A stretch of DNA of 64,000 nucleotides from Candidatus Jordarchaeales archaeon (GCA_038889235.1 JAWAHN010000001.1:750852-814851), one strand, 5' to 3'. Numbered from the stretch's first letter, positions 55,668-64,000 are shown. Translations and numbers: made by a program. Notes: generated by a model not told the origin, from the sequence alone.

Positions 55668-57460
55668 ATGAAACTGCGATCCCCTATAGTTGTCGTCTTA
55701 GGGCATATCGATCATGGCAAAACATAGCACGGTTTCGTGCTATGGGCTAAACTTCGCTGTTGGATGCCATTAGGGGGACAGCGGTTCAAGCTAAAGAAGC
55801 AGGTGGTATTACTCAGCACATAGGAGCGTCTTTTCTGCCTTCAAATGTCATATTAAGCCTCGCTGAAGAGCTAGTTAAAAGATTTAACGTAACGCTCGAC
55901 ATACCCGGCGTGTTGGTTTTAGACACTCCGGGTCATGAGGCTTTTTTCAATCTTAGGGCGCGTGGGGGCGCCATTGCAGACATTGCCATATTAGTTGTAG
56001 ACATCATACGTGGTTTTCAAACACAAACCTACGAATGTATCAACTTGCTGAGAAGTAGACGCGTTCCATTCCTGGTAGCAGCGAACAAAGTGGATTTAAT
56101 TCCCGGGTGGCGTCCTTCCGGCTCCACATCAATTCTTAAGGCTCTTGCCTTACAGGATGATTACGTTAAAAAGGCTTTAGATGAAAAAATCTATGGACTA
56201 ATGGGTGAGCTCTCCGCCTGTGGCTTTAACTCTGAAAGATTTGATAGGATACGGGATTTCACCAGAACTATCGCCATAGTACCTACAAGCGCTAAAACAA
56301 AAGAGGGCATTGCGGAGCTAATGATTGTTCTTGCCGGACTAACCCAGCAATACATGAGGAAAAGGTTAACTGTTTCTGAGGGGGAAGGTAAAGGCGTTGT
56401 TTTAGAAGTCAGAGAGGAGCCTGGACTTGGAACGACCATAGACGTCATACTTTACGATGGAGTTATCCATAAAGACGACCTGCTGGTTATCGGTGGGCTT
56501 GACGGAGCTGTTGTGACGCGTGTTAGGGCGTTACTGCAACCCAAGCCGCTTGACGAAATGAGAGATCCAAGGGAAAAGTTTGATGCGGTTAACGAGGTAG
56601 CTGCTGCAGCTGGAGTGAAAATTGCGGCCCCATACCTTGAGAAGGTTATAGCAGGTGCACCGTTAAGAGCTGTGCGCAGCGAAGAAAAAGTGAGAGAGGC
56701 TGCACATGAGGTGCAGCAGGAAGTTGAAAGCATTACCATAAGGGGGGATCGCACAGGGGTCGTGATCAAAGCAGATACACTTGGGTCACTAGAAGCCCTT
56801 GTAAACTTTTTCAAGGAGAGGGGTGTACCTGTCAGAATAGCGGATATAGGAGACGTCTCCAAAAGAGACGTCATGGAGGCGGCAGTTGTATCCGAGAAAG
56901 ACCCGCTTCTAGCAGCCATTATAGCTTTCAATGTCAAAGTGTTGCCTGACGCGGAGGAGGAAGCTCAAAAGTACGATATTAAAATCTTCGAGGAAAAGAT
57001 AATTTACAGATTGTTTGAAAAGTATAACGAATGGGTTATAGAAAAACGAGAAGAAATGAGAAGACAGGCAGTCAAGGATTTGATTAGGCCTGCAAAGATA
57101 AAGATACTTCCGGGTTACGTTTTCAGGCATAGTAAGCCTGCCATAGTCGGAATCGAAGTGCTTTCAGGAGAAATTAGGCCAAGATATCCTCTGATGCGGG
57201 AAGATGGACGCGAAGTAGGAGAAATACTCCAAATACAAGATAAAGGAGAGACTAGAGAATATGCTCGAAGAGGAGAGCAGGTTGCAATTTCAATAAAGGG
57301 GCCTATCGTTGGAAGACACATCAATGAGGGGGATGTGTTATATACGAATATGCCGCTGAGCCACATAGAGAAGTTTAAATCCGAGCTTGCGGAAGAGCTG
57401 ACATCCGACGAACTTGAAACACTTAGGGAAATTGAGCGTGTTAAGAGACAAAAAGGATGA
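55668..57460 (+). CDS. infB: Translation initiation factor aIF5B (IF-2-like), interrupted by a 29-nt intron
   Basis: Exon 1 (55668-55721) encodes MKLRSPIVVVLGHIDHGK; exon 2 (55751-57460) continues TSLLDAIRGTAVQAKEAGG. Joined they give 587 residues, the normal archaeal length. Unspliced, a TAG at 55725-55727 follows GHIDHGKT, and the downstream frame would start only after the P-loop, giving a dead GTPase. Further motifs are intact: GGITQHIGA, LDTPGHEAF (G3), NKVD (G4), domain II and the C-terminal FRHSKPAIVGIEVLSGEIRP. The factor joins ribosomal subunits using GTP. GGAAGG and GGTG upstream mark the start. It is followed 10 nt later by an oxidoreductase gene. Confidence 0.9.
55722..55750 (+). 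other. 29-nt BHB-type intron in infB
   Basis: Inner stem CATAGCACG (55723-55731) pairs perfectly with 55736-55744, loop GTTT. It is flanked by 3-nt bulges AAA (55720-55722) and AAA (55749-55751). The central helix is GGCA (55716-55719) with GGCT (55745-55748): one G-U, two G-C and one A-G mismatch. Cutting at the standard bulge positions joins AAA-ACT-TCG (Lys-Thr-Ser) and restores the P-loop GHIDHGKTS. A repeated AAAC at both ends means the cut can slide by a few bases with the same protein. Less ideal than the pcm motif because of the mismatch. Confidence 0.75.
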
Positions 57461-57470
57461 AGTGGGAATT

Positions 57471-58415
57471 ATGCTAGGCGTGGGTGTAGTGGGAGTGGGA
57501 TTTTGGGGAAAACAGCATGCACGCAATTTTGCGTCTATTGAGAAAACAAAGTTGGTTGCTGTTTGCGATGTGAGGGAGGAAGAGGCACGTAAAGTTGGGA
57601 AAACGTACGGAGTAGATTGGTATACAGATTTAGATGAGTTCCTAAGACGGGAGGACATGGATGCTGTGAGCATATGTACCCCAACGTCAGCGCATTTTGA
57701 AGTAGCAACGAAAAGCATTCTTTCTGGAAAACATGTACTTTTGGAGAAACCCATGACTGCTGACGTAGAAAAAGCCCTCAAACTTGTGGAGTACGCGAAG
57801 GAGCAAGGAGTATTTCTCATGATTGGATTTATCGAAAGATTCAACCCAGGTGTTTTAAGGGTCATTAAAGTGTTAAAGAGCGGCGTCATAGGCGACCCAG
57901 TAATGAGCATTTCTAGGAGAGTTGGGCCATATTGGCCTGACCGCGTTAAAGATGTAGGTGTAGTTAGCGACTCTGCAATTCACGACATAGATCTTGCCCG
58001 GTACATTTTTAGAAGCGAGATTGCCTCCGTATATGCTGTTGGTGGGCGCTTAAAACACAGGTTTGAAGATTACGTAGCCATAATGCTTCACTTAACTAAT
58101 GGGTTGAGTTGTGTTATAGAGGCGAACTGGTTGACGCCGCGTAAAAAAAGAGAGCTTATTATTACTGGCGAAAAAGGAATAATAAAACTTGATTATCTCT
58201 CGCAAAAAATCAGCATAGAAAGTGACGAGTGGGAAATGAGTAGTTCAGCGGAGTGGGAGGAACCACTTAGAAAAGAACTAGAGTATTTTGCTGAATGCAT
58301 TATAGAAAGAAAGCAACCCTACCCGTCTGGCGAAGACGGAGTAAAGGCATTGCAAGTCATAAACGCCGTGCTAGAGAGCATGAAACAGAAAAAAGTTGTC
58401 GAACTAAACTGGTAA
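57471..58415 (+). CDS. Gfo/Idh/MocA-family NAD(P)-dependent oxidoreductase
   Basis: 314 residues from the ATG at 57471. Rossmann motif GVVGVGFWGKQHARNF, CTPTSAHFEVA, LLEKPMTADVEKALKL (catalytic-site EKP) and SAIHDIDLARYIF. Resembles UDP-sugar or inositol dehydrogenases; archaeal relatives are UDP-GlcNAc 3-dehydrogenases in sugar nucleotide synthesis. Substrate not established. No glycosyl gene cluster is adjacent; it follows infB closely. Confidence 0.85.
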   Translation: MLGVGVVGVGFWGKQHARNFASIEKTKLVAVCDVREEEARKVGKTYGVDWYTDLDEFLRREDMDAVSICTPTSAHFEVATKSILSGKHVLLEKPMTADVEKALKLVEYAKEQGVFLMIGFIERFNPGVLRVIKVLKSGVIGDPVMSISRRVGPYWPDRVKDVGVVSDSAIHDIDLARYIFRSEIASVYAVGGRLKHRFEDYVAIMLHLTNGLSCVIEANWLTPRKKRELIITGEKGIIKLDYLSQKISIESDEWEMSSSAEWEEPLRKELEYFAECIIERKQPYPSGEDGVKALQVINAVLESMKQKKVVELNW

Positions 58416-58491
58416 AAATAACTAAACAAGGAAAGAAGGGAAGAGTTCTTTCTCTAAACAGATATTTCGTATTAGAGAGTGGGAAAACATG

Positions 58492-59151
58492 TTAGAGTTC
58501 CATTACAGATAAGAGCTTGTTTAATCCTTCTCCTGTTTTAGCACTGGTTAAAACGACTTTAATGTTGGGATTTATTGCGAGAGCGTCATTGGCAACTTCC
58601 TGTGGGTCTACGCCGACAACGTCTTTGAGGTCAATCTTGTTTATAACCGCTATGTCTGAGTTCTTGAAAAGTAGGGGGTGTTTTTTGACAACATAAGGGC
58701 CTTCAGTAATACTGACGACGACTATTCTTTTATCGCACCCCAAAACATAGTCTGCTGGGCAAATCAGATTTCCAACATTCTCGACAAACAACACGTCTAC
58801 ATTATCCAGATTAATTTTCTTCAGTGCTTCTTTAAGGAAAAACGCGGTTAGTGCACATTCCCTTCCTGTGTTAATCTGCAATGTTTCTACTCCATGCCGA
58901 GAAATTCTGTCAGCATCTATCCTGGTCGTTACGTCTCCAGTTATAACTGCAATACGGTACTTTTTCTTAAGTACTTCGACTATTTTTTCCAAGAGAGAGG
59001 TTTTTCCTGCACCGACGCTTCCAACTATGTCGAAGCTTTTGATGTTTCTTTTCCTGAAAATGTTGTTGATTTCACTCGCAGCTTTCTCGTTTGCTTTAAT
59101 TAAGTTCTCTTCTATTGAAACTATGCTTAACTTATCTTCCATAGGTCTCAT
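58492..59151 (-). CDS. hypB: Hydrogenase/urease nickel incorporation GTPase HypB
   Basis: 219 residues (in-frame ATG at 59142 is an alternative). SIMIBI-class GTPase: DIVGSVGAGKTSLLEK (P-loop), ITGDVTTRIDADR, TGRECALTA, VENVGNLICPADYVLG with the metal-binding Cys, and NKIDL. There is no His-rich N terminus, so nickel storage is unlikely. It delivers nickel to NiFe hydrogenase with HypA, which is not in the window. Together with cooC nearby it indicates nickel enzymes. Confidence 0.94.
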   Translation of the reverse strand: MRPMEDKLSIVSIEENLIKANEKAASEINNIFRKRNIKSFDIVGSVGAGKTSLLEKIVEVLKKKYRIAVITGDVTTRIDADRISRHGVETLQINTGRECALTAFFLKEALKKINLDNVDVLFVENVGNLICPADYVLGCDKRIVVVSITEGPYVVKKHPLLFKNSDIAVINKIDLKDVVGVDPQEVANDALAINPNIKVVLTSAKTGEGLNKLLSVMEL

Positions 59152-59271
59152 GCTCCCTGCTCAATCATAGACAGACCGGGAGGAATAGGGAAGTGTAACA
59201 TTTAAAGAATTTTCTGATTCAACGTTATTCTTGCAGTATAAAAACAGTTGCCTCCCACTGGAGGGGTTTCA

Positions 59272-59556
59272 ATGAAGGTAAGAGTTAAAGTGTTTGCAAG
59301 GTTAAGAGAGATTCTGAAGAACAGAGAAGTGGAAGTGGAGCTAAGTGAGGGAGCCACGATTAAAGATCTTCTACTCATGTTGATAAAAACGTATGGCAGG
59401 GAGCTCGAAGATTACCTTTTCTCAGAAAACGGAAACCTCAGGGAGCACTTTGTGATTTACATCAACGGGATTGGAATGAACGAAGCGGGGGGAGTAGGGA
59501 GGACTCTCAAAGATGGGGATGTGATTGCAATTTTACCTCCAATAAGTGGTGGCTGA
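59272..59556 (+). CDS. MoaD/ThiS-like beta-grasp protein, possible SAMP
   Basis: 94 residues from the ATG at 59272, behind GGAGGGG. Ubiquitin-like beta-grasp fold: VRVKVFARLREIL, EGATIKDLLLML, FVIYINGIG, and the C-terminal IAILPPISGG ending in GlyGly. Such proteins carry sulfur for molybdopterin synthesis or are conjugated to other proteins (sampylation). Its stop overlaps the e-MtaB gene start. The Rpn11-like JAMM protein at 9351 would be a candidate deconjugase. Confidence 0.88.
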   Translation: MKVRVKVFARLREILKNREVEVELSEGATIKDLLLMLIKTYGRELEDYLFSENGNLREHFVIYINGIGMNEAGGVGRTLKDGDVIAILPPISGG

Positions 59557-60841
59557 GGGAGCAGAAGTGACCACGGTCTCAGTCATAGTTCATGGTTGTT
59601 CTATGAATCAGGCAGAGGCTGAAATTGCTATGGGATTGCTCAGGGAGGCGGGGTCTACCCTTACGCCCCCCGATGAGGCTGAAGTCGTCATAGTTTTGAC
59701 GTGCGGAGTTAAAGCCCATGCTGAAAACGTTTGTCTAAGGGTCGGATCCGAGCTCGCCAGAAAAGGCAAGAAAGTGATAATGGCCGGATGCCTTCCTGCA
59801 ATTTGCCCTGAAAAAGTAGAAGCGACTGGTTGCGCTGCAATGATGGACCCGAATTCTATTTCAAGCATAGTGGAAGTCGTTAAACGCGTAGAAAGAGGCG
59901 AGAAAGGATTAAGGTTTTTAAGCACAGAAAAAAGGGTGCGTCTAGGACTACCCAGGGTCCGATTACGACCACTGATCGCGATTGTCCCCATATCGGAGGG
60001 GTGTAAAGGCGCTTGCAGTTACTGCTGCGTCAGAATAGCTAGAGGAGAGCTCTACTCATACCCACCTGAGTTTATAGTGGAAGAGGTAAAAAGAAGCATT
60101 AGAGAAGGATGCAAAGAAGTGTGGTTGACTTCTCAGGACTCAGGAGCGTATAATTACAAAGGAGTCAGACTGCCGCAACTTCTTAAGAAAATAGTAGATG
60201 TTGACGGAGACTTTATGGTACGTGTCGGAATGATGAACCCAAACCATGCCGCCGAAATATTGGATGAACTGATAGAGGTGTACGATAACCCAAAGATCTA
60301 CAAGTTTATTCATATACCGGTCCAGTCCGGTAGTAATAAAGTTCTAAGGGATATGAATAGGAAATACACTCGAGAAGTCTTTCTGGAAGTTGTAGATGAG
60401 CTGCGGGGAAACTATCCATTGTTAACATTGTCAACAGATGTCATCGCAGGCTTTCCTGGAGAAAGCGAGGAAGAATTTTATGAAACTGTAAGTTTGTTGA
60501 AAGAAGTGGAACCTGATATAGTGAATATCTCGATGTTTACACCTAGGCCACACACTCCTGCCGCCAAAATGCCAAACAAACTGCCTGGATGGGAGATAAA
60601 AAGGAGGAGTAGAATACTCACCCAAGTTTCAAATGAGCTATCTCTCAAACGCAACATGAAGTGGGTGGGTTGGGTTGGGGAGGCCATCGTGACTGAAGTA
60701 GGCAGAAAGGGAGGTGTTATCGCTAGAAACTACGCATACAAACACATAGTGGTGAGAGAAGACGTTAAACTTGGGGAGAAAATTAAGGTTAGGCTGAGTG
60801 AGGCAAAAATAGGTTACTTGTTTGGTTCCATCTGCATGTAG
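59546..60841 (+). CDS. tRNA-t6A37 methylthiotransferase, e-MtaB/CDKAL1 type
   Basis: 431 residues, GTG start overlapping the MoaD-like gene by 11 nt. Radical-SAM methylthiotransferase: N-terminal UPF0004 domain with cluster cysteines (HGCSMNQAEAE, LTCGVKAHAE, AGCLP), radical SAM CKGACSYCC, IHIPVQSGSNKVLRDMNRKY, and a C-terminal TRAM domain. It adds methylthio to t6A at position 37 of tRNAs reading ANN codons. The neighbouring sulfur-carrier-like protein may supply sulfur; that is inference. Confidence 0.92.
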   Translation: MVAEGAEVTTVSVIVHGCSMNQAEAEIAMGLLREAGSTLTPPDEAEVVIVLTCGVKAHAENVCLRVGSELARKGKKVIMAGCLPAICPEKVEATGCAAMMDPNSISSIVEVVKRVERGEKGLRFLSTEKRVRLGLPRVRLRPLIAIVPISEGCKGACSYCCVRIARGELYSYPPEFIVEEVKRSIREGCKEVWLTSQDSGAYNYKGVRLPQLLKKIVDVDGDFMVRVGMMNPNHAAEILDELIEVYDNPKIYKFIHIPVQSGSNKVLRDMNRKYTREVFLEVVDELRGNYPLLTLSTDVIAGFPGESEEEFYETVSLLKEVEPDIVNISMFTPRPHTPAAKMPNKLPGWEIKRRSRILTQVSNELSLKRNMKWVGWVGEAIVTEVGRKGGVIARNYAYKHIVVREDVKLGEKIKVRLSEAKIGYLFGSICM

Positions 60842-60954
60842 CATATTTTTGGCATATATTAAATGCAAGTATTAGAAGCCTGTTACTAACCTTTTTATTA
60901 CAAGTACAGCCTTACTTACCCTTGCATCTCCGGGTAGTGGAAGGGGGTGGTTGA

Positions 60955-61140
60955 GTGAAGCTCGTGACAGTTCACCTGCCGGAAGCGTATGTTAATGGTT
61001 TGGAGAAGCTTGTCGAGATGAAGCAATATCCTAACAAGTCAGAAGCAATAAGGGTAGCGATACGCGATTTACTCAAGAGAGAACTTTGGGAGAGGCAGGT
61101 GGCCTACGGACGCGCGCCAATAGTTAAGGGAGAAGAATAG
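60955..61140 (+). CDS. Ribbon-helix-helix regulator, CdrS-like
   Basis: 61 residues, GTG start behind GGGGGTGG. CopG-type RHH: strand KLVTVHLPEAYVNGL, then helices MKQYPNKSEAIRVAIRDLLK. It lies 26 nt upstream of ftsZ. In Haloarchaea an RHH protein of this size (CdrS) next to ftsZ2 controls cell-division genes. The same arrangement here suggests the same job, including autoregulation of this promoter region. Confidence 0.82.
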   Translation: MKLVTVHLPEAYVNGLEKLVEMKQYPNKSEAIRVAIRDLLKRELWERQVAYGRAPIVKGEE

Positions 61141-61166
61141 ACAAGCCGGGGCACACTGCGCTTTAG

Positions 61167-62321
61167 GTGACAATCATGACACTGAGTTTGATAAGAGATG
61201 CTATTAAACACTCAAAGGAGATAGCGGTCGAGAAAGAGTACAAGGTTGGAGAGGCAAGGATAGCGGTTATCGGCACAGGGGGCGCGGGAAACAACACGGT
61301 AGACAGATTGATGCACATGGGAATCGTTGGAGCGGAGTGTATAGCTATTAACACGGACAAGCAGCACCTTGACAGGGTAAGGGCGCATAAAAAATTGTTA
61401 ATTGGAAGAAAGATTACTGGAGGAAGAGGGGCGGGGGGCTTCCCCCACATAGGAGAAGCTGCTGCTGAAGAGAGCAAAGAAGAAATAGCTGAGCTGCTCC
61501 GTGGCGCCGACTTGGTCTTCATAGCGGCCGGGATGGGAGGGGGAACTGGAACCGGAAGCGCACCTGTTATAGCGGAGATAGCTAAAAAGATGGGAGCTAT
61601 AGTCGTTGGCGTAGTTACAATGCCTTTCAAGATGGAGAAAGGACGTATACAAAAGGCGATTGAAGGGTTAAATAAGCTGAGGTACTTTGCGGACACAGTA
61701 GTGGTCATAGACAATAACAGGTTGCTGAACTTAGTTCCTAACCTCCCCATAGATGAAGCCTTCAGCGTTGCTGACGAAATATTGGCGAACATGGTTAAGG
61801 GGATAACGGAGACTATTAGTTTGCCAAGCTTGGTCAACCTGGACTATGCAGATGTACAAAGTGTACTCAGAAACGGTGGAGTAGCTATGGTTGGGATAGG
61901 GGAAGGAGAAGGAGAAAATAGAGTGGAAAAAGCTGTTAAGAGCGCGTTGGATTCGCCGCTTCTCGACGTTGACATAACGGGTGCAAGTGGAGCATTGATA
62001 CACGTTACTGGCGGACCAGACATGACTTTAACGGAGGCGACGAGAGCAGGAGAGTTAATAACTGAGAAAATGGTTGACGATGCACTTGTAATATGGGGAG
62101 CACGTGTTGACCCAAGCCTGATGGGAACAATAAGGATAATATTGATTCTTACGGGTGTTAGTAGTCCACAGCTCTTGGGACCAGCAGAGTACGAAAAAAC
62201 AGGGCTAGACATCTTGAAACCACTTCCACTAGACGGGAGAAACGAGTTACTATTCGAAGCAAGCCAGTTTCCTTTGAAGAAAGATGAAGACTTAGATGAC
62301 TTGGGAATACCAAGACTTTGA
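61167..62321 (+). CDS. ftsZ: Cell division GTPase FtsZ
   Basis: 384 residues (in-frame ATG at 61176 is an alternative). Tubulin/FtsZ fold: VIGTGGAGNNTVDRLMHMGI, NTDKQHL, the tubulin signature GMGGGTGTGSAPVIAE, VTMPFKMEKGR and SLVNLDYADVQSVLRNGG (T7 loop with NLDYAD). The C terminus DDLGIPRL is a short conserved tail such as archaeal FtsZ1/FtsZ2 use to bind partners. Forms the division ring. Probably co-transcribed with the RHH gene. Confidence 0.96.
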   Translation: MTIMTLSLIRDAIKHSKEIAVEKEYKVGEARIAVIGTGGAGNNTVDRLMHMGIVGAECIAINTDKQHLDRVRAHKKLLIGRKITGGRGAGGFPHIGEAAAEESKEEIAELLRGADLVFIAAGMGGGTGTGSAPVIAEIAKKMGAIVVGVVTMPFKMEKGRIQKAIEGLNKLRYFADTVVVIDNNRLLNLVPNLPIDEAFSVADEILANMVKGITETISLPSLVNLDYADVQSVLRNGGVAMVGIGEGEGENRVEKAVKSALDSPLLDVDITGASGALIHVTGGPDMTLTEATRAGELITEKMVDDALVIWGARVDPSLMGTIRIILILTGVSSPQLLGPAEYEKTGLDILKPLPLDGRNELLFEASQFPLKKDEDLDDLGIPRL

Positions 62322-62381
62322 AGTTCCCTCATAACTTATTTTTTGTTAAATTAGTAAATTAAAAATAAGTTTAAGTTAAAA

Positions 62382-63152
62382 TCAAAAAATTAGAGCTTTC
62401 TCGGCTATTTTTTTGACGGCAATGTAAGCTGGTGAATCGTCTGGAAGTTTTAGAAGAGGTATCCCTTTTAGGTTGAATTCTGCTAATTTTTCATCAACCG
62501 GAATGCTGCCAATGTAGTCTAGTCCGAGCTTTTTCGAATACTCTATGATGGTTTCTTCTACATCCTTTGAGACCTTATTGACTACTAGAAAAATTTTCTT
62601 GAAGTCCCTGTGTAAGGTTTTAGCCAGCTCTTTTATCCTTAAAGCGGTCTGCAGACCCATTTTTGAAGGGTCAGATATAAGGAACATTATGTCGACATTG
62701 GCACTTGTGCGTCTGCTGACGTGTTCAAGACCTGCCGGCAAATCCATTAGAACTAGGGTATAGTTCTTCGTCAGGGTATCCATAATTTTCATGAGAAGGT
62801 TGTTTACGAGACAATAGCATCCTTCTCGTTCCGGCGCCCCCATCACTAGTAAATCGAACTTGTCCCCTTCATACAGCACATCGAAGACTCTGTATTCTAG
62901 GTATTCAGCTTTCCCGAAGTTTGGTGGAAGCTTGTCCATTTTTTCTTTAAGCTCATTCACTATTAGCCCTATATTTGAATTCACATCTATCCCTAGAACG
63001 TCCGGCATGTTGGAGTCAGGGTCAGCGTCCACCACTAAGATGCCATGTCGTGCATCTTTTTCTATAATTGCTTTCAGAAGCAGCGCCAAAAAACTTGTTT
63101 TGCCTACTCCACCTTTGCCTGAAACACCTATGATTTTCGTCTCTTGTTTCAT
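62382..63152 (-). CDS. cooC: CooC-type nickel-insertion ATPase
   Basis: 256 residues. MinD/ParA-like ATPase with deviant Walker A GVSGKGGVGKTS at 9-20, VVDADPDSNMPD, and the CooC hallmark EGCYC at 110-114 whose Cys112 and Cys114 bind metal between two subunits. DLPAGLEHVSRRT is Walker-B-like. It inserts nickel into carbon monoxide dehydrogenase/acetyl-CoA synthase. No CODH gene is in the window. AcsF or a general MinD-like function is the alternative. Confidence 0.88.
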   Translation of the reverse strand: MKQETKIIGVSGKGGVGKTSFLALLLKAIIEKDARHGILVVDADPDSNMPDVLGIDVNSNIGLIVNELKEKMDKLPPNFGKAEYLEYRVFDVLYEGDKFDLLVMGAPEREGCYCLVNNLLMKIMDTLTKNYTLVLMDLPAGLEHVSRRTSANVDIMFLISDPSKMGLQTALRIKELAKTLHRDFKKIFLVVNKVSKDVEETIIEYSKKLGLDYIGSIPVDEKLAEFNLKGIPLLKLPDDSPAYIAVKKIAEKALIF

Positions 63153-63196
63153 GTAAAGGGCACCCCGTAGTCTTCAACTTTTGTTTTAAGAAGATT

Positions 63197-64000
63197 CTAA
63201 AATAAACTTTGCTTGACGGGCTTGTAGATCCACTTCAGGTTTTTCACTCCCTTGATGATCTCACCGCTTCCCGTGATGTTGATCAGAAGCGCATCCGTGT
63301 TTTGTGCAAGCCACTCGAGAAGAAGTTTAGCGTACTTAAGTTTCTTCCTCTTTAAAGGAGAAGCGCAGATATCGGTTTTATATTCCGGTTTAGAAAAACG
63401 ACTAACCTTGTCGCCGAAGTCGAAACCGGCAAGAAGAATAGTGTGAGAGCCCATTGCTTCCGAGATAAAAGCTGCCCTATCGCCGTCGGTGAAACCGAAA
63501 AAGTTTCGAACACAGCCTATCGGTTTAACTTGAGTTGTTCCAATAACAGGGCCTTCAAAGTCTTTAACATTTTCTAACAGGTGGATATTGTCTCCGTGTG
63601 CATGCACAGCCACCACAGAACCTTTAGATGATGCATAAAGTATGTCTTTGAGCCTCCCATCTAAGTCTGTGACAATTAGATCCGGAAGAATACCCTCGTT
63701 CAAAAGAGCCGTTGTAGCGCCATCGGCAGCCACGTTCAGGCAAACCTTTTCAAGACCCACCCTCTTAATTTCTCTTATGTTCCTTTCCAGCGACGGACCG
63801 CAACCATACACTATAACGCACCTATTGCTGAGGGCGCTTGCAAGCATGTTTAAAGCACTTTCAACATCTCTCCCTTCAAGTAGAGATGCAAGTTTTTCCG
63901 TTGCTTCCCTGTCTTTCTCTGCACTAAAGTTGAAGTCTTTAACAATCTTTAAGTACCATTTCTCCCAATCTTCGTATGTAACTCTAAGCGTAGCTTTCAT
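63197..64000 (-). CDS. mptE: 6-hydroxymethyl-7,8-dihydropterin pyrophosphokinase MptE (DUF115)
   Basis: 267 residues, beginning with the ATG at the very end of the window; an earlier start outside cannot be excluded. Archaeal MptE: IVYGCGPSLERNIREI, NVAADGATTALL, DLIVTDLDG, VAVHAHGDNI, VIGTTQVKP, GFTDGDRAAFI and LLAGFDFG. Catalyses pyrophosphorylation of hydroxymethyl-dihydropterin for tetrahydromethanopterin, pointing to a methanopterin-linked C1 pathway. It lies 44 nt upstream of cooC on the same strand, so an operon is likely. Confidence 0.93.
   Translation of the reverse strand: MKATLRVTYEDWEKWYLKIVKDFNFSAEKDREATEKLASLLEGRDVESALNMLASALSNRCVIVYGCGPSLERNIREIKRVGLEKVCLNVAADGATTALLNEGILPDLIVTDLDGRLKDILYASSKGSVVAVHAHGDNIHLLENVKDFEGPVIGTTQVKPIGCVRNFFGFTDGDRAAFISEAMGSHTILLAGFDFGDKVSRFSKPEYKTDICASPLKRKKLKYAKLLLEWLAQNTDALLINITGSGEIIKGVKNLKWIYKPVKQSLF

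Noticed and set aside
55725..55753. infB insert as an intein remnant or ordinary pseudogene
   Set aside because: 29 nt is far too short for an intein, it is not in frame, and the remaining 569 codons are fully conserved with no other damage.

Overview
The window is archaeal chromosome, almost certainly from a (hyper)thermophile outside the well-known cultured groups. Archaeal markers include an A-type ATPase A subunit, aIF5B, FEN-1, a histone, FtsZ, NFACT/RqcH, LysW-dependent lysine synthesis, MptE, ApgM and Trm5. Start codons are often GTG or TTG behind strong GGAGG sites. A histone, FtsZ, a Rag-like GTPase, an Rpn11-like JAMM protein and very intron-rich tRNAs together fit a TACK- or Asgard-side lineage. 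I cannot place it more precisely from sequence alone.

Layout. 0-6.4 kb: an arrestin-like protein, a Rag-type GTPase and a FrhB-like iron-sulfur flavoprotein in one minus-strand group, then a membrane-anchored C25 (gingipain-type) peptidase. 6.5-20.4 kb: housekeeping genes (MTA phosphorylase, S10, TrpRS, dihydroorotase, PGK, ApgM, a MetE-like enzyme), CBS proteins, a HerA/VirB4-like ATPase, tRNA-Phe and tRNA-Glu. 20.5-31.9 kb: two HCS/IPMS-family synthases, tRNA-Pro, a class II HDAC-like protein, nicotinate PRTase, a degenerate KaiC-V4R protein, AtpA and RqcH. 32.0-37.1 kb: the tight lysW-X-Y-Z-J-K operon. 38.2-46.8 kb: the operon purC-S-Q-L-F-F-D-E with two different purF genes. 46.9-64 kb: FAD protein, histone, stomatin, FEN-1, Pcm, DUF371, Trm5, tRNA-Lys, aIF5B, HypB, a MoaD/SAMP-like protein, e-MtaB, an RHH regulator with FtsZ, CooC and MptE.

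The most unusual content is RNA-level. Two essential-type protein genes, infB (aIF5B) and pcm, are each broken by a tiny insert of 29 and 31 nt. Removing the insert restores the protein exactly at a highly conserved motif. Both inserts fold into hairpins with the bulge-helix-bulge (BHB) geometry used by archaeal tRNA-splicing endonuclease. All four tRNA genes (Phe, Glu, Pro, Lys) carry two to four introns each, twelve in total, most at non-canonical positions and most with a recognisable BHB motif. The simplest reading is an organism in which BHB introns have spread through tRNAs and into protein genes. I found no CRISPR array, insertion sequence or prophage, and no gene-free stretch longer than 300 bases.
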